From Kitasatospora sp. A2-31 (GTDB lineage: Bacteria; Actinomycetota; Actinomycetes; Streptomycetales; Streptomycetaceae), in the NCBI RefSeq assembly GCF_022288725.1, contig NZ_JAKNTA010000004.1:145687-209686 (forward strand): a stretch of 64,000 bases of DNA, in the 5' to 3' direction. Under the pieces are notes generated by a model that searched no databases, was not told the DNA's origin, and saw only the letters and a list, made by a program, of their open reading frames with translations. Of this stretch, positions 1 through 7,990 are shown piece after piece. The position numbers and the translations under genes are program-made. Numbering within the stretch: the first letter of the stretch is position 1; every line of letters begins with the position of its first letter.

Positions 1-1476
1 TGCGAAGTCGCCCGTCCGGTAGCTGCACCGGTCGCCGCAGCCGGCCGCGTCCAGCCGGCGGCGGGCGGCCTCGACGACGTGCGGGCGTTCGAGCAGGACG
101 CCGTGCAGGCGGGGGGGCGCGCCGAGGACGCGGCCGAGCAGTTCGCCGTTGCCGCCGGCGACGTCGACGACGGTCGCGCCGGCCGGTGCCCGGCCGGCGG
201 CCGTGAGGACGGGGTGGGCGGGGAGCGGCTCGAACATGTGGGAGCTCGCGGCCATGGACCGGTCGAACAGGTCGGCGAGCTCGGGGTCGCGGGCGAAGTG
301 GTCGAAGTGGTTCTCGCCGAAGAGGTGGTCGAAGGCGGTCTCCCCGGTCCGCACGGTGTGCGCGAGGCCGGCGAAGGAGCGGTAGAACGGGCCGCCGTAC
401 AGCAGGGCCAGCGGGCGCAGCGACCCCGGGGCGTCGGCGCGCAGCAGGGCGCCGACGTCGGTGAGCCGGAAGGCCTCGCCCTCCCGGACCACGACGCCGA
501 GCATCGCGAGGTAGCGCAGCAGCGTGGCGAGGCTGCCCGGGTGGGCGCCGAGCCGCCGGGCCAGCGCCTCGCCGTCCACGGCGGCGCCCGTGTCCATGGC
601 GTCGGGCACGCCGAGCTGGGCGCAGGCCGCGAGGGCCTGGGTCGTCCACGCGCCGGTGAGCCGGCGCAGGAGGGCCTCGGCGGGGTGCTGTGCGCGCTGC
701 TCGTCCAGGTGGGCGGCGAGCACGTCGCGGTGGTCGCCGTGCGCGTAGAGCTCCACCCGCCGGTAGCCGGCCCGGGAGCCGGCGGGCGCGGTGAAGTAGA
801 GGACCGTGCCGTCCTCGTGGGGGTTGTAACCGCCGCCGTCGGCGGTCGCCCCGTGGCGCGTGAGGATCGCGCACAGGCCGCGCAGCACCAGCGGGTCCGG
901 CCGGACGACCTCGAAGGCGAGGTGCGCCTCGTGCTGATGGGCCCGCTCGTGCTCGGCCAGACCGTCCAGGTCGGAGCCCGGCGCCACGGTCAGAGTGAAC
1001 ACCTCGACCGTGCGGTGCGCCCCGTCGCTGCCGCGGACGGCGGGGCGCAGGATGCCGACGTCGAGTTCGCCCGGGTCGCGCCGGTGTCGCAGGGCGAGCC
1101 GCTGCCGGACGACGACGCTGGGGTGGGCGGGGGTGTCGGCGGCCAGCCCACAGGCGGCCAGGTCCGTGCGCAGGGCCTGCGGACCCGGCGGGAAGACCAG
1201 CAGCGCCGCGTGCGCGAACCGGGTGTGCCGGGCCAGGGCGCGTAGTTCGGGGCCGTCGAGACCGGGCAGCAGGAGCGGGAGCAGGGCGGCGGTGTCCTGC
1301 TGCCGGACGAAGTCGGCCGTCGCGCGCAGCCGGGCCGCGTCGTCCGGGCGGGTCGTGGCGGCGGTGGGCAGCGCGCCGGTGGCCAAGGCGCCGCCGGGCA
1401 GCGCGCCGCCGGGCAGGGCAGCGGCGGGCAGGGCGCCGGTGGGCGCGGCAGGGGGAGTGGGGGCGGTCGTGGTCAT
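1..1476 (-). CDS. SAM-dependent O-methyltransferase with long N-terminal extension (partial, cut by left edge)
   Basis: The frame runs from an ATG at 1476 off the left edge, giving at least 492 residues. The last visible third looks like a plant-type or acetylserotonin-type O-methyltransferase: a winged-helix dimerisation segment (around LLRRLTGAWTTQAL) followed by SAM motif I, VVDVAGGNGELL, near positions 140-175. About 250 residues precede this part and are not recognised. They start with a low-complexity Ala/Pro/Gly stretch containing tandem ALPGG units, so the true start could lie further in. A GAGGA ribosome site sits about 10 bases upstream of the ATG, and the gene starts 38 bases after the stop of the PobA-like hydroxylase, so the two probably form one operon. 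A hydroxylase plus O-methyltransferase pair would suit making a methoxylated hydroxybenzoate or aryl group. Membership of the NRPS cluster is uncertain. Confidence 0.75.
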   Translation of the reverse strand, partial: MTTTAPTPPAAPTGALPAAALPGGALPGGALATGALPTAATTRPDDAARLRATADFVRQQDTAALLPLLLPGLDGPELRALARHTRFAHAALLVFPPGPQALRTDLAACGLAADTPAHPSVVVRQRLALRHRRDPGELDVGILRPAVRGSDGAHRTVEVFTLTVAPGSDLDGLAEHERAHQHEAHLAFEVVRPDPLVLRGLCAILTRHGATADGGGYNPHEDGTVLYFTAPAGSRAGYRRVELYAHGDHRDVLAAHLDEQRAQHPAEALLRRLTGAWTTQALAACAQLGVPDAMDTGAAVDGEALARRLGAHPGSLATLLRYLAMLGVVVREGEAFRLTDVGALLRADAPGSLRPLALLYGGPFYRSFAGLAHTVRTGETAFDHLFGENHFDHFARDPELADLFDRSMAASSHMFEPLPAHPVLTAAGRAPAGATVVDVAGGNGELLGRVLGAPPRLHGVLLERPHVVEAARRRLDAAGCGDRCSYRTGDFA

Positions 1477-1514
1477 GGCGGGGGCGTCCTCGTTCCGGTG
1501 CTCGGGGGTGGCGC

Positions 1515-2723
1515 TCAGACGCCGACGTAGTTCTCGGCGAACCAGTCCTGGTGGGTGCGCGAGGTGCGCAGCGACTCCAGGCGCGCGCGGCGCAGGGAGT
1601 CGTCGAACGGCGACCGGCCGTGCGGTCCGGGAACGGCGTGCAGCAGGCGGACCATCCAGTGCGAGAACTCCTGGGCGCGCCAGATGTGCGCCAGGCAGCG
1701 GCGCGAGTACTGGTCCAGGGCGCGGGGGTCGCCGTGCACGAGGTCGTCGACGAGGGCCTCGGCGAGGAGCTCCGCCGCCAGCACGGCGAGGTTGGCGCCC
1801 TTGGCGGCGGAGGGGCTGAGCAGGCTCGCGGCGTCGCCGGCGAGCAGCAGCGCGCCGTGGCGCAGCGGCTCGACGACGTCGGAGTCGAGGTCGACGACGG
1901 CGCGGTGGATGACCGGGCCGTGGTGTAGCGGGCCGTGTTCGGCGGCACGCATCCGCAGGTCCAGCTCGCGCCAGATGCGCTCCTCGGTCCAGGCGTCGGC
2001 CGGGGTGCCGCGGGGGCACTGCAGGTAGTAGCGGGTGACCTCGGCGGTGCGGGCCATGTGGCCGGCGAAGCCGCGCCGGTGCACGGCGTAGCCGACGGCG
2101 TCGAGGCTGGGCGGCGCCTGGACCAGCAGGCCGAGCCAGCTGGCGCCGTGGTCGTGGTGGTGGCGCAGGGTGCCCGGGGGCAGCGAGCGCCGCGCGGCGC
2201 CGTGGCGGCCGTCGCAGCCGGCGACGTAGCGGGCCCGCCACCGGGTGGGGCGGCCGTCCTTCTCGCGGGCCGTGACGGTCGGGTGCGGGCCGTCCGCGTC
2301 GTGCACGGCCAGCGCCTCGGTCTCGAAGCGGATCCGGCCGCCGGCGTCGAGGAACCGGTTCAGCAGGTCGGTGACCAGCTCCTGCTGGGGGTAGACGGTG
2401 TGCCGTTCGCCGCGGCCGAGGCGGCCGTAGTCCAGCCGGAAGCGGCCGTCCTCGGTGCGGAACTCGCAGGTGCCGTGGGCCCGGCCGGCGCGGTGCAGGC
2501 CGTCGGCGAGGCCGTGACGCTCCAGGATCCGCACGGTGTTGGCGGCGAGGAAGCCGGCGCGGGCCCTGGTCCGGACGTGGTCCTGGTCGGCGCGTTCCAG
2601 GACGACGCAGTCGACGCCGCTGCCGTGCAGGAGGTTGGCGAGGACCAGCCCGGCGGGCCCGGCACCGAGGATGACCACGTCGGCCGTTCCGCCGGCCGCT
2701 CGATCGTTCTGACGTTCCGTCAC
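1515..2723 (-). CDS. PobA-family 4-hydroxybenzoate 3-monooxygenase-like flavoprotein
   Basis: This 402-residue class A flavin monooxygenase matches 4-hydroxybenzoate hydroxylase along its length. It has the FAD-binding motif ILGAGPAGLVLANLL near residue 20, the second FAD motif GDAASLLSPSAAKGANLA near 295, and the typical ending AENYVG. From knowledge of the family, the tyrosines equivalent to Tyr201 and Tyr385 and the arginines equivalent to Arg214 and Arg220 are kept. The carboxylate-binding Ser212 position reads as methionine (GHMART where PobA has CSQRS). Ring hydroxylation next to a phenol is therefore likely, but the substrate may not be free 4-hydroxybenzoate. The start is a GTG at 2723 without a clear ribosome site. 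It is followed by the methyltransferase after 38 bases. It may supply an aryl unit to the cluster or belong to a neighbouring pathway. Confidence 0.8.
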   Translation of the reverse strand: MTERQNDRAAGGTADVVILGAGPAGLVLANLLHGSGVDCVVLERADQDHVRTRARAGFLAANTVRILERHGLADGLHRAGRAHGTCEFRTEDGRFRLDYGRLGRGERHTVYPQQELVTDLLNRFLDAGGRIRFETEALAVHDADGPHPTVTAREKDGRPTRWRARYVAGCDGRHGAARRSLPPGTLRHHHDHGASWLGLLVQAPPSLDAVGYAVHRRGFAGHMARTAEVTRYYLQCPRGTPADAWTEERIWRELDLRMRAAEHGPLHHGPVIHRAVVDLDSDVVEPLRHGALLLAGDAASLLSPSAAKGANLAVLAAELLAEALVDDLVHGDPRALDQYSRRCLAHIWRAQEFSHWMVRLLHAVPGPHGRSPFDDSLRRARLESLRTSRTHQDWFAENYVGV

Positions 2724-2902
2724 GAGAAGTGGATCATAGCCACCGGTAGATACACGGACCGGCCGAAATCACCCGGGGGTGTGAATAGCGTGATGATCTC
2801 CATGTCACCGGGCGGTGGGCGCCGGGGGCGGGCGGCGCGGGCCGTCAGCGGAAGCCACCGTCGATGATTCGTCCCTCTCGTCGGTGGGGTGGGGTGCTGG
2901 GC

Positions 2903-2953
2903 CGCCCGGGGCCGGTCCACTGCGGAGGCTCCGCACCGGACCGGCCCCGGGCG
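2903..2953. terminator. Long GC-rich hairpin, probable terminator
   Basis: A perfect 16-base inverted repeat (2903-2918 with 2938-2953) closes on a second small stem, TGCGGAG/CTCCGCA. It lies 7 bases downstream of the stop of the degraded minus-strand frame at 2960 and downstream of no plus-strand gene, so it most likely ended minus-strand transcription. Confidence 0.6.
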
Positions 2954-2959
2954 GGCGGA

Positions 2960-3133
2960 TCAGGCCGGCTCCTGCCGGATCAGGCGCCGCAGCTCGGTGA
3001 GCGGGAGCTTCGGGCCGTGGGCCACCAGCTCCAGCAGGAACGCCCACCGGCGCATCACGGCGCGGCGTGGCCGGAGCCGTCGCCGTGCGCGCCAGGGCGG
3101 CGTAGTCGTCCAAGGTGAGCGGCGGCTTCGCCA
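2960..3133 (-). pseudogene. Possible frameshifted small gene (about 60 residues), function unknown
   Basis: On the minus strand, a protein-like stretch beginning VAKPPLTLDDYAALART at about 3133 continues convincingly only after a one-base frame change near 3060. It then reads VMRRWAFLLELVAHGPK and ends at a TGA at 2960, directly before the terminator hairpin at 2903-2953. Neither half has a convincing ribosome site. I do not recognise the product. A terminator placed just after the stop argues that this was once a gene; the frame change argues that it is now broken or that the base call is wrong. The rest of 2724-3434 holds the terminator and two operator-like dyads and no other supported gene. 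Confidence 0.25.
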
Positions 3134-3270
3134 CGGTTCGGGCCGGTCGGCTGCGGGTATTTCCGGATTTCGATGTCTGGGCGGACGCGATTCTCCCCGT
3201 CGGGCGGCCCAGGGGACGTCCTCGATTAGACCGCCACCGGTTGGCCGCGTCCTTCTCCACAGGCGGCCCG

Positions 3271-3282
3271 GCAGCCTGCTGC
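3271..3282. promoter_or_regulatory. Operator-like dyad related to the cluster motif
   Basis: GCAGCCTGCTGC is a perfect GCAGC-N2-GCTGC dyad. It starts 52 bases upstream of the stronger copy at 3321-3335 and has the same symmetry, but lacks the flanking TG and CA of the consensus. Confidence 0.35.
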
Positions 3283-3320
3283 CGCGGCCGACCGGACGCG
3301 GTCCGCGAAATCCGGGGAAC

Positions 3321-3335
3321 TGGCAGCTTGCTGCA
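3321..3335 (+). promoter_or_regulatory. Cluster operator motif, copy 1 (ACP operon)
   Basis: TGGCAGCTTGCTGCA lies about 100 bases upstream of the ACP start. Its core, GCAGC-TT-GCTGC, is a perfect dyad around the central TT. The same 15-base motif occurs upstream of the first plus-strand NRPS, the ABC exporter and the ketosynthase operon. It is the probable binding site of a pathway regulator that is not encoded in the window. Confidence 0.65.
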
Positions 3336-3434
3336 CCTGTTATTGCCCGGTGCCCCTGACTCGGATTCACTTGCCTGCAATCCGCCATGCCACGAATTGG
3401 TGGGAATTACCGGGACGACAGGAGTCTGATCGAT

Positions 3435-3686
3435 ATGGGCGACACCTACGACGAGCGATTTGCGGAGATCAAGGAGATCGTCTGCGACATTCTCGAGCTC
3501 GAGGAGGACGAGGTCACCGAGACCAGCCTCTTCAAGGAGGAGCACGACGCGGACTCGCTGCGCGCCATCGAGATCCTGGCCGCGCTGGAGAAGCGGTTCG
3601 GCATCGTCATCGACCAGGCCGAGCTGGCCCGCATGGTTCACCTCAAGGGTGTGTACGAGGTCGTCAGCGAAGGCGCGGGCTGGTAG
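3435..3686 (+). CDS. Acyl carrier protein of the type II polyketide system
   Basis: This is an 83-residue acidic acyl carrier protein. The phosphopantetheine serine is Ser41 in the motif EEHDADSLRAIE, and the length is typical of stand-alone ACPs. The ATG at 3435 was chosen because AGGAG lies about 10 bases upstream; the frame is open further upstream, but that part does not look like protein. It is the first gene after operator copy 1 and precedes a FabG-type reductase, as in highly reducing type II PKS clusters. There it would carry the growing chain between the ketosynthases, ketoreductase and dehydratases, and then present the finished acyl group to the starter condensation domain of the minus-strand NRPS. 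A 164-base gap with a hairpin separates it from the next gene. Confidence 0.9.
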   Translation: MGDTYDERFAEIKEIVCDILELEEDEVTETSLFKEEHDADSLRAIEILAALEKRFGIVIDQAELARMVHLKGVYEVVSEGAGW

Positions 3687-3738
3687 TCCCGGCGGGCTGA
3701 TCGCGGACGACGCGATCCGGTGAAGGACGAGGACTGCT

Positions 3739-3769
3739 GTGGCCGTCGGGCGATCCGCCCGACCGCCAC
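3739..3769 (+). terminator. Intercistronic hairpin after the ACP gene
   Basis: The 14-base arms 3739-3752 and 3756-3769 pair with one mismatch around a 3-base loop. Placed between the ACP and the ketoreductase, the hairpin could stabilise the ACP transcript or partly terminate it, giving more ACP than downstream enzymes. That role is inferred from position. Confidence 0.4.
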
Positions 3770-3850
3770 GCAGGACTTGTCCGGCACCAAGCCACGGACG
3801 TCATGACGCACGCCGCCGCGCAGCAGCGGCCCGGATCAACAGAGGAATCC

Positions 3851-4597
3851 ATGGCGGAGAAGAAGAACCGGGTTGCCCTGGTCACCGGTGGATCGCGTGG
3901 TATCGGCCGGGCGACCGTGCTGCGCCTGGCTCAGGACGGATACGACGTCGCCTTCTGCTACCAGGCGAACCAGGAGGCGGCCGACACCGTCGCGAAGGAG
4001 GCGGCAGGGAGCGGGGCGCGGATCCTGGCCCGGCGGGCCGACGTGTCGGACATGGAGTCCGTCCGAGCCCTGGTCCGGGCGGCCGAGCAGGAACTCGGGC
4101 CGATCGACGTCGCGGTCACTGCGGCCGGGATCACCCGGGACAACCCGCTGGTCATGATGGGAGACCATGACTGGCACCAGGTCATGGACGTCAACCTCGA
4201 CGGCGTCTACCACCTTTGCCGCTCCGTCGTCTTCGAGATGATGAAGCGGAAGTCCGGCTCGATCGTCAACCTCTCCTCGGTCGCCGGGGTGTACGGTCAC
4301 GCCGGCCAGACGAACTACGCGGCCTCCAAGGCGGGCATCATCGCCTTCTCCCGGTCGCTGGCCAAGGAGGTCGGCCGCTACGGGATCCGGGTCAACACCG
4401 TCGCCCCGGGCTTCATCGAGACGGACATGACCGCGGTGCTTGAGGGCAAGACCCGCAAGGAGGCGCTGGCCTCCGTTCCGCTGCGGCGGATGGGGCAGCC
4501 GGAGGAGGTCGCCGACCTGGTCGCGTACCTCGCCTCCGACCGCGCGGCGTACATCACCGGCGCCGTCCTGCAGATCGACGGCGGCATCGCCATCTGA
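3851..4597 (+). CDS. 3-oxoacyl-ACP reductase (FabG-type ketoreductase, SDR)
   Basis: A 248-residue classical short-chain dehydrogenase of FabG type. It shows the NADPH motif VTGGSRGIGRA near the N-terminus, NLSSVAGVYG with the catalytic serine, Tyr and Lys in YAASKAG, and the C-terminal signature ITGAVLQIDGG. It should reduce beta-keto groups on ACP-bound chains at each round so that the dehydratases encoded at 60569-63586 can introduce double bonds. The ATG at 3851 has AGAGGAA just upstream; a longer start at 3803 is possible but lacks a ribosome site. A strong hairpin follows the stop, before the isomerase gene. Confidence 0.92.
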   Translation: MAEKKNRVALVTGGSRGIGRATVLRLAQDGYDVAFCYQANQEAADTVAKEAAGSGARILARRADVSDMESVRALVRAAEQELGPIDVAVTAAGITRDNPLVMMGDHDWHQVMDVNLDGVYHLCRSVVFEMMKRKSGSIVNLSSVAGVYGHAGQTNYAASKAGIIAFSRSLAKEVGRYGIRVNTVAPGFIETDMTAVLEGKTRKEALASVPLRRMGQPEEVADLVAYLASDRAAYITGAVLQIDGGIAI

Positions 4598-4604
4598 TCC
4601 CGCC

Positions 4605-4633
4605 GCGGCCGGCCCACCCGGTGGGCCGGCCGC
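4605..4633 (+). terminator. Strong hairpin between ketoreductase and isomerase genes
   Basis: The arms 4605-4618 and 4620-4633 form a perfect 14-base inverted repeat, followed by CCCTTT. It begins 7 bases after the ketoreductase stop. Because the isomerase gene starts only 40 bases later on the same strand, it probably acts as a partial terminator or RNA-stability element. Confidence 0.5.
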
Positions 4634-4673
4634 ACCCTTTCCCGCATGTTCCCTCGCTCTCTTGGAGACGGTC

Positions 4674-5291
4674 ATGGCCACGCGGCCTCGCTGGTACTTC
4701 TCGCTGCGCAGCCCGTACTCGTGGATGGCCTTCCGGGATCTGGTCACCCGCTACGCCGACGTGGCCGACCGGATCGACTGGTTCCCGTACTGGGAGCCGG
4801 GCCTGCAGATACAGCGGCAACTGAACGAGTCGGGCATGGAGTTGGCTTACGTGCCGATGACCCGCGAAAAGCACATGTACATCCTGCAGGACACCCGCCG
4901 GCTGTGCCAGGAGCGCGGTCTGGAGATGACATGGCCGGTGGACCGCGACCCCGACTGGGACATCTCGCACCTGGCCTACCTCAGGGCTGAGGACCTTGGC
5001 CTGGGACGCGAGTACATCGACCTGGTCTCCCAGGCGCGCTGGGCGCGAGGTGAGGACATCTCGGACCCGGAGGTGGTCGCCGGGGTGGCGCGCCGGCTCG
5101 GGCTGGACGAGCACGTCCTGGCCCTCGCCCACCAGGACGAGGGGTTGCGGCAGCGCGGTGTGGCCGCGCTCACCAAGGTGTATCAGGACGGAGTCTTCGG
5201 GGTGCCGTTCTTCATCGACGGCTTCGAGAAGTTCTGGGGCATCGACCGCCTGCCCGGCTTCGTCGCCGCCGTCCGGGCAAAGCAGGACTGA
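4674..5291 (+). CDS. DsbA-fold isomerase (2-hydroxychromene-2-carboxylate isomerase-like)
   Basis: A 205-residue thioredoxin/DsbA-fold protein of the HCCA isomerase or GST-kappa type. The N-terminal LRSPYSWMAF matches the SPYS element of that family, where a serine replaces the redox cysteines, and no CxxC is present. The C-terminal GVFGVPFFIDGFEKFWGIDRL carries the conserved cis-proline and W-G-x-D-R-L segment. Known family members perform glutathione-dependent double-bond isomerisation. In cinnamoyl-lipid clusters such an enzyme is placed between polyene synthesis and ring closure, where an E-to-Z change is needed before electrocyclisation; applying this here is inference. The ATG at 4674 follows TTGGAGACG. 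The next gene starts 8 bases after the stop, so the two are translationally close. Confidence 0.8.
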   Translation: MATRPRWYFSLRSPYSWMAFRDLVTRYADVADRIDWFPYWEPGLQIQRQLNESGMELAYVPMTREKHMYILQDTRRLCQERGLEMTWPVDRDPDWDISHLAYLRAEDLGLGREYIDLVSQARWARGEDISDPEVVAGVARRLGLDEHVLALAHQDEGLRQRGVAALTKVYQDGVFGVPFFIDGFEKFWGIDRLPGFVAAVRAKQD

Positions 5292-5298
5292 CGGCCTC

Positions 5299-6804
5299 AT
5301 GGACGACTACGACGTGATCGTCATCGGGGCCGGCAACGCCGGTCTCACCGCCGCCGCCACACTGCAACGTGGCGGTGCCCGTACCCTGCTGGTCGAGCGG
5401 CACAACGTGCCCGGCGGGTGCGGCACCTCTTTCGTCCGCGGTCGCTTCGAGTTCGAGACGGCGCTGCACCAGCTCTCCGGGATCGGCCGGGAGGGCCAGC
5501 CCAACTCGCTGCGCGGACTGTTCACCGAACTCGGCGTCGCGGACCGCCTGGAGTTCGTCGAGGAGCACGACCTCTACCGGGCAGTGGTGCCCGGCGCCCT
5601 CGACGTGACGCTGCCGGCCGACTGGACCGGGGCCGCCGAGGCGCTGGAAGCAGCCTTCCCCGGCAACCTGGAGCGACTCAAGCGCTTCTTCGGCCTCTGC
5701 CGCGAGGTCGCGATGTGGCAGGTGATGGCCCAGCGCTCCGGAGGCGAGCGGGTCCGCCGGGCCCTGACCAAGCGTGGCGAAGCGCTGCTGAGCCAGGGCC
5801 TGCGGCCGGTCACGGCGGTGCTGGACGAGTACTTCGACGACGATCGCGTGAAGACGGCGCTCGGCGCGTACTGGTACTACCTCGGACAGCCCCCCTCCCG
5901 GCTGCCGTTCCAGGAACTGGCGACCCTGCTGTACACCTACGTCGAGTTCAAGCCCTTCCACGTCCGCGGCGGCAGCCAGGCCATGTCATCGGCCGTGCTG
6001 GACGCCTTCCTGGCCGCCGGCGGCCAGGTGCGTTTCCACACCGCGGTCGAGCGGATCATGACCCGTGACGGCGCGGTGCGCGGAGTACGGCTGGTCGGGG
6101 GGGAGGAGCTGAGCACCCGGGAGGTCGTCTCCAACGCCTCCGCCGTCACCACCTACACCCGGCTGCTGGACCGGTCGGCCGTGCCGGACACGGTGCGGCG
6201 GGACCTGAGCAGCCGGCGGATCGGCGTGTCGGCGTTCGTGCTGCACATGGGCCTGGACGCGACACCCGCCGAACTCGGCTTCGGGACCAGCACGCACTTC
6301 GTCAACGCGACGCTCGACGAGGCCGCGGTGATCGACGGGCTGCGCTCGCTGCGCCCGGCCCAGAGCATCTGCGCCACCGCGTACGACGTGCACCCGATCG
6401 GCTTCGCGCCGGCCGGGGCCAGCCACGTCAGCCTGATGACCCTGCAGTACGCCGACGTCTGGGAGAAGGTCGCGCCTGCGGGCTACGCCCGCACCAAGTA
6501 CGCGTACGCCGAGACGCTGATCGATCTTCTGGAGAAGGTCACCCCCGGCCTGCGCGACGTGATCGAGGAGGTCGACGTCGCCACCCCGCTCACGGTGATG
6601 CGCTACCTCGGCCACCCCGGCGGTGCGATCTACGGCTTCGACCAGGACGCCACCGAGAGCTGGCTGTTCCGTGACGACGAGTCGACCACCCACGTGCCCG
6701 GTCTTCACCTGGCCGGCGCCTGGGCCGGGGTCGGCGGATTCCAGCCGACCCTGGAGGCCGGGGCGAGAGTGGCCCGGAACCTGTTGCGGCGCAACGCCGC
6801 CTGA
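5299..6804 (+). CDS. Phytoene desaturase-like FAD oxidoreductase
   Basis: A 501-residue flavoprotein of the CrtI / retinol saturase type. The N-terminal Rossmann motif VIGAGNAGLTAAATL is followed by LLVERHNVPGGCGTSF, and the C-terminal family motif is LHLAGAWAGVGGFQPTLEAGARVA. Family members desaturate or isomerise conjugated polyenes. Sitting between the isomerase and a [2Fe-2S] reductase, it is the best candidate to oxidise a cyclohexadiene made from the polyene into a benzene ring. Phytoene dehydrogenase-like genes are recurrent in cinnamoyl-lipid peptide clusters such as skyllamycin. The ATG at 5299 is 8 bases after the isomerase stop; the longer frame upstream is a shadow of the isomerase. 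The reductase starts 15 bases downstream. Confidence 0.82.
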   Translation: MDDYDVIVIGAGNAGLTAAATLQRGGARTLLVERHNVPGGCGTSFVRGRFEFETALHQLSGIGREGQPNSLRGLFTELGVADRLEFVEEHDLYRAVVPGALDVTLPADWTGAAEALEAAFPGNLERLKRFFGLCREVAMWQVMAQRSGGERVRRALTKRGEALLSQGLRPVTAVLDEYFDDDRVKTALGAYWYYLGQPPSRLPFQELATLLYTYVEFKPFHVRGGSQAMSSAVLDAFLAAGGQVRFHTAVERIMTRDGAVRGVRLVGGEELSTREVVSNASAVTTYTRLLDRSAVPDTVRRDLSSRRIGVSAFVLHMGLDATPAELGFGTSTHFVNATLDEAAVIDGLRSLRPAQSICATAYDVHPIGFAPAGASHVSLMTLQYADVWEKVAPAGYARTKYAYAETLIDLLEKVTPGLRDVIEEVDVATPLTVMRYLGHPGGAIYGFDQDATESWLFRDDESTTHVPGLHLAGAWAGVGGFQPTLEAGARVARNLLRRNAA

Positions 6805-6819
6805 CCCTACGGAGACCCG

Positions 6820-7983
6820 ATGCCCGCGCATCCGCTGGCCGAGCTGTTCGCCGGAGCGCTCGACATCATGACCGAGATCGACCGCCGCGCCGAGGAGGGC
6901 GTCGACCACGGTGCGGCCGGCGACGTGCAGCGGCTCGTCGACCGGTACCACCCGAGCGGCCTGGACCTGGTGGTGGCGGAGGTGATCACCGAGACCGCCA
7001 CCGCGAAGACCTTCCGACTGCGCCGGGCGGACGGTGCGGACCTCCCGCCGTTCCAGGCCGGCCAGTACGTCACCCTCGACGCGACCGTCGGCGGCACGAC
7101 CACCAGCCGCCCGTTCGCGATCTCCTCCAGCCCGGCCAGTCTGGAAGCCTACGATCTGACGGTGCGCCGCGTTCCCGGCGGCCGGGTCAGCAACCACCTG
7201 ATCGACCACCTCGCGGTCGGCGACCGGGTGCGCACCTCCGGGCCGCTCGGTTCCTTCCACCACAATCCGCTGTTCCACGGCGAGGACCTGGTCTTCCTTG
7301 CCGGCGGGTCCGGGGTGGCCCCGGCCATGAGCATGATCCGCGACATCGTGGACCACGGCCTGGCACGCCGGCTTCATCTGGTGTACGGCTCGCGTACGGC
7401 CGACGACGTGATCTTCCGGGAGACGCTCGACAAGCTCGCGGCCGACCATCCGGACCGGATCCGGGTCGACCTCGTGGTCCAGCGGCCCGGTGCCGACTGG
7501 CAGGGGCCGACCGGACTGCTCACCGGCGAGACGATCACCGCACTGACCGGACCGCTCGTCGGCCGGATGGTCTACGTCTGCGGCCCGCAGGCGATGTACC
7601 CCTATGCACTGGCGGAGTTGGCCCGGCTCGGGCATCCCCGGCGACGGGTCCGCCTGGAGGCGAACGGTGCCCCCGCGCGCCCGCAGACGCAGGCCGGCTG
7701 GCCGGCCGAGCGCGACCCGGAGGGCGAGGTCCAGGTGACGGTCCAGGGAGGGCCGTCGTTCAGCACCCCGCGGGGCCGTCCGCTGCTCGACGCGCTCGAG
7801 GAGCACGGCGTCCGGCCCGAGGTCGGCTGCCGGTCCGGCGAGTGCAGTCTGTGCCGGGTACGGGTGGTGTCGGGCGAGGTCTTCGACGCCGAGGAGGCCC
7901 GACTGCGGCTGTCCGACGCCTGGTCCGGCTACACACACAGCTGTGTGGCCTATCCGGTGACGGACGTCGAGATCGCACTGTGA
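6820..7983 (+). CDS. FAD/[2Fe-2S] oxidoreductase (ferredoxin reductase fused to plant-type ferredoxin)
   Basis: A 387-residue electron-transfer protein. After about 45 unassigned residues comes a ferredoxin-reductase FAD domain (RPFAISSSP) and an NAD(P) domain (LVFLAGGSGVAPAMSMIR, then YVCGPQAMYPYAL). The C-terminal plant-type ferredoxin has the cluster ligands in GCRSGECSLCRVRV and a final cysteine in THSCVAYP. This is the layout of oxygenase or P450 reductases. It may serve the neighbouring flavoenzyme, or supply electrons to the P450s at 8374-9579 and 63601. The start ATG is preceded by GGAGA. It is the last gene of the plus-strand operon and is followed by two hairpins. Confidence 0.85.
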   Translation: MPAHPLAELFAGALDIMTEIDRRAEEGVDHGAAGDVQRLVDRYHPSGLDLVVAEVITETATAKTFRLRRADGADLPPFQAGQYVTLDATVGGTTTSRPFAISSSPASLEAYDLTVRRVPGGRVSNHLIDHLAVGDRVRTSGPLGSFHHNPLFHGEDLVFLAGGSGVAPAMSMIRDIVDHGLARRLHLVYGSRTADDVIFRETLDKLAADHPDRIRVDLVVQRPGADWQGPTGLLTGETITALTGPLVGRMVYVCGPQAMYPYALAELARLGHPRRRVRLEANGAPARPQTQAGWPAERDPEGEVQVTVQGGPSFSTPRGRPLLDALEEHGVRPEVGCRSGECSLCRVRVVSGEVFDAEEARLRLSDAWSGYTHSCVAYPVTDVEIAL

Positions 7984-7990
7984 CAGCTCC

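Noticed and set aside
79..1245. A 388-codon plus-strand frame at the left edge.
   Set aside because: The minus strand here encodes a clear methyltransferase running off the edge. The plus frame has low-complexity composition and no motif.
4440..4673. Extension of the isomerase frame upstream to 4440.
   Set aside because: The extension overlaps the ketoreductase in another frame. The ATG at 4674 has a good ribosome site and begins the conserved family sequence.
4674..5291. Reading the DsbA-fold protein as a thiol oxidoreductase.
   Set aside because: No CxxC is present. The SPYS element and the FWGxDRL ending fit isomerase-type members.
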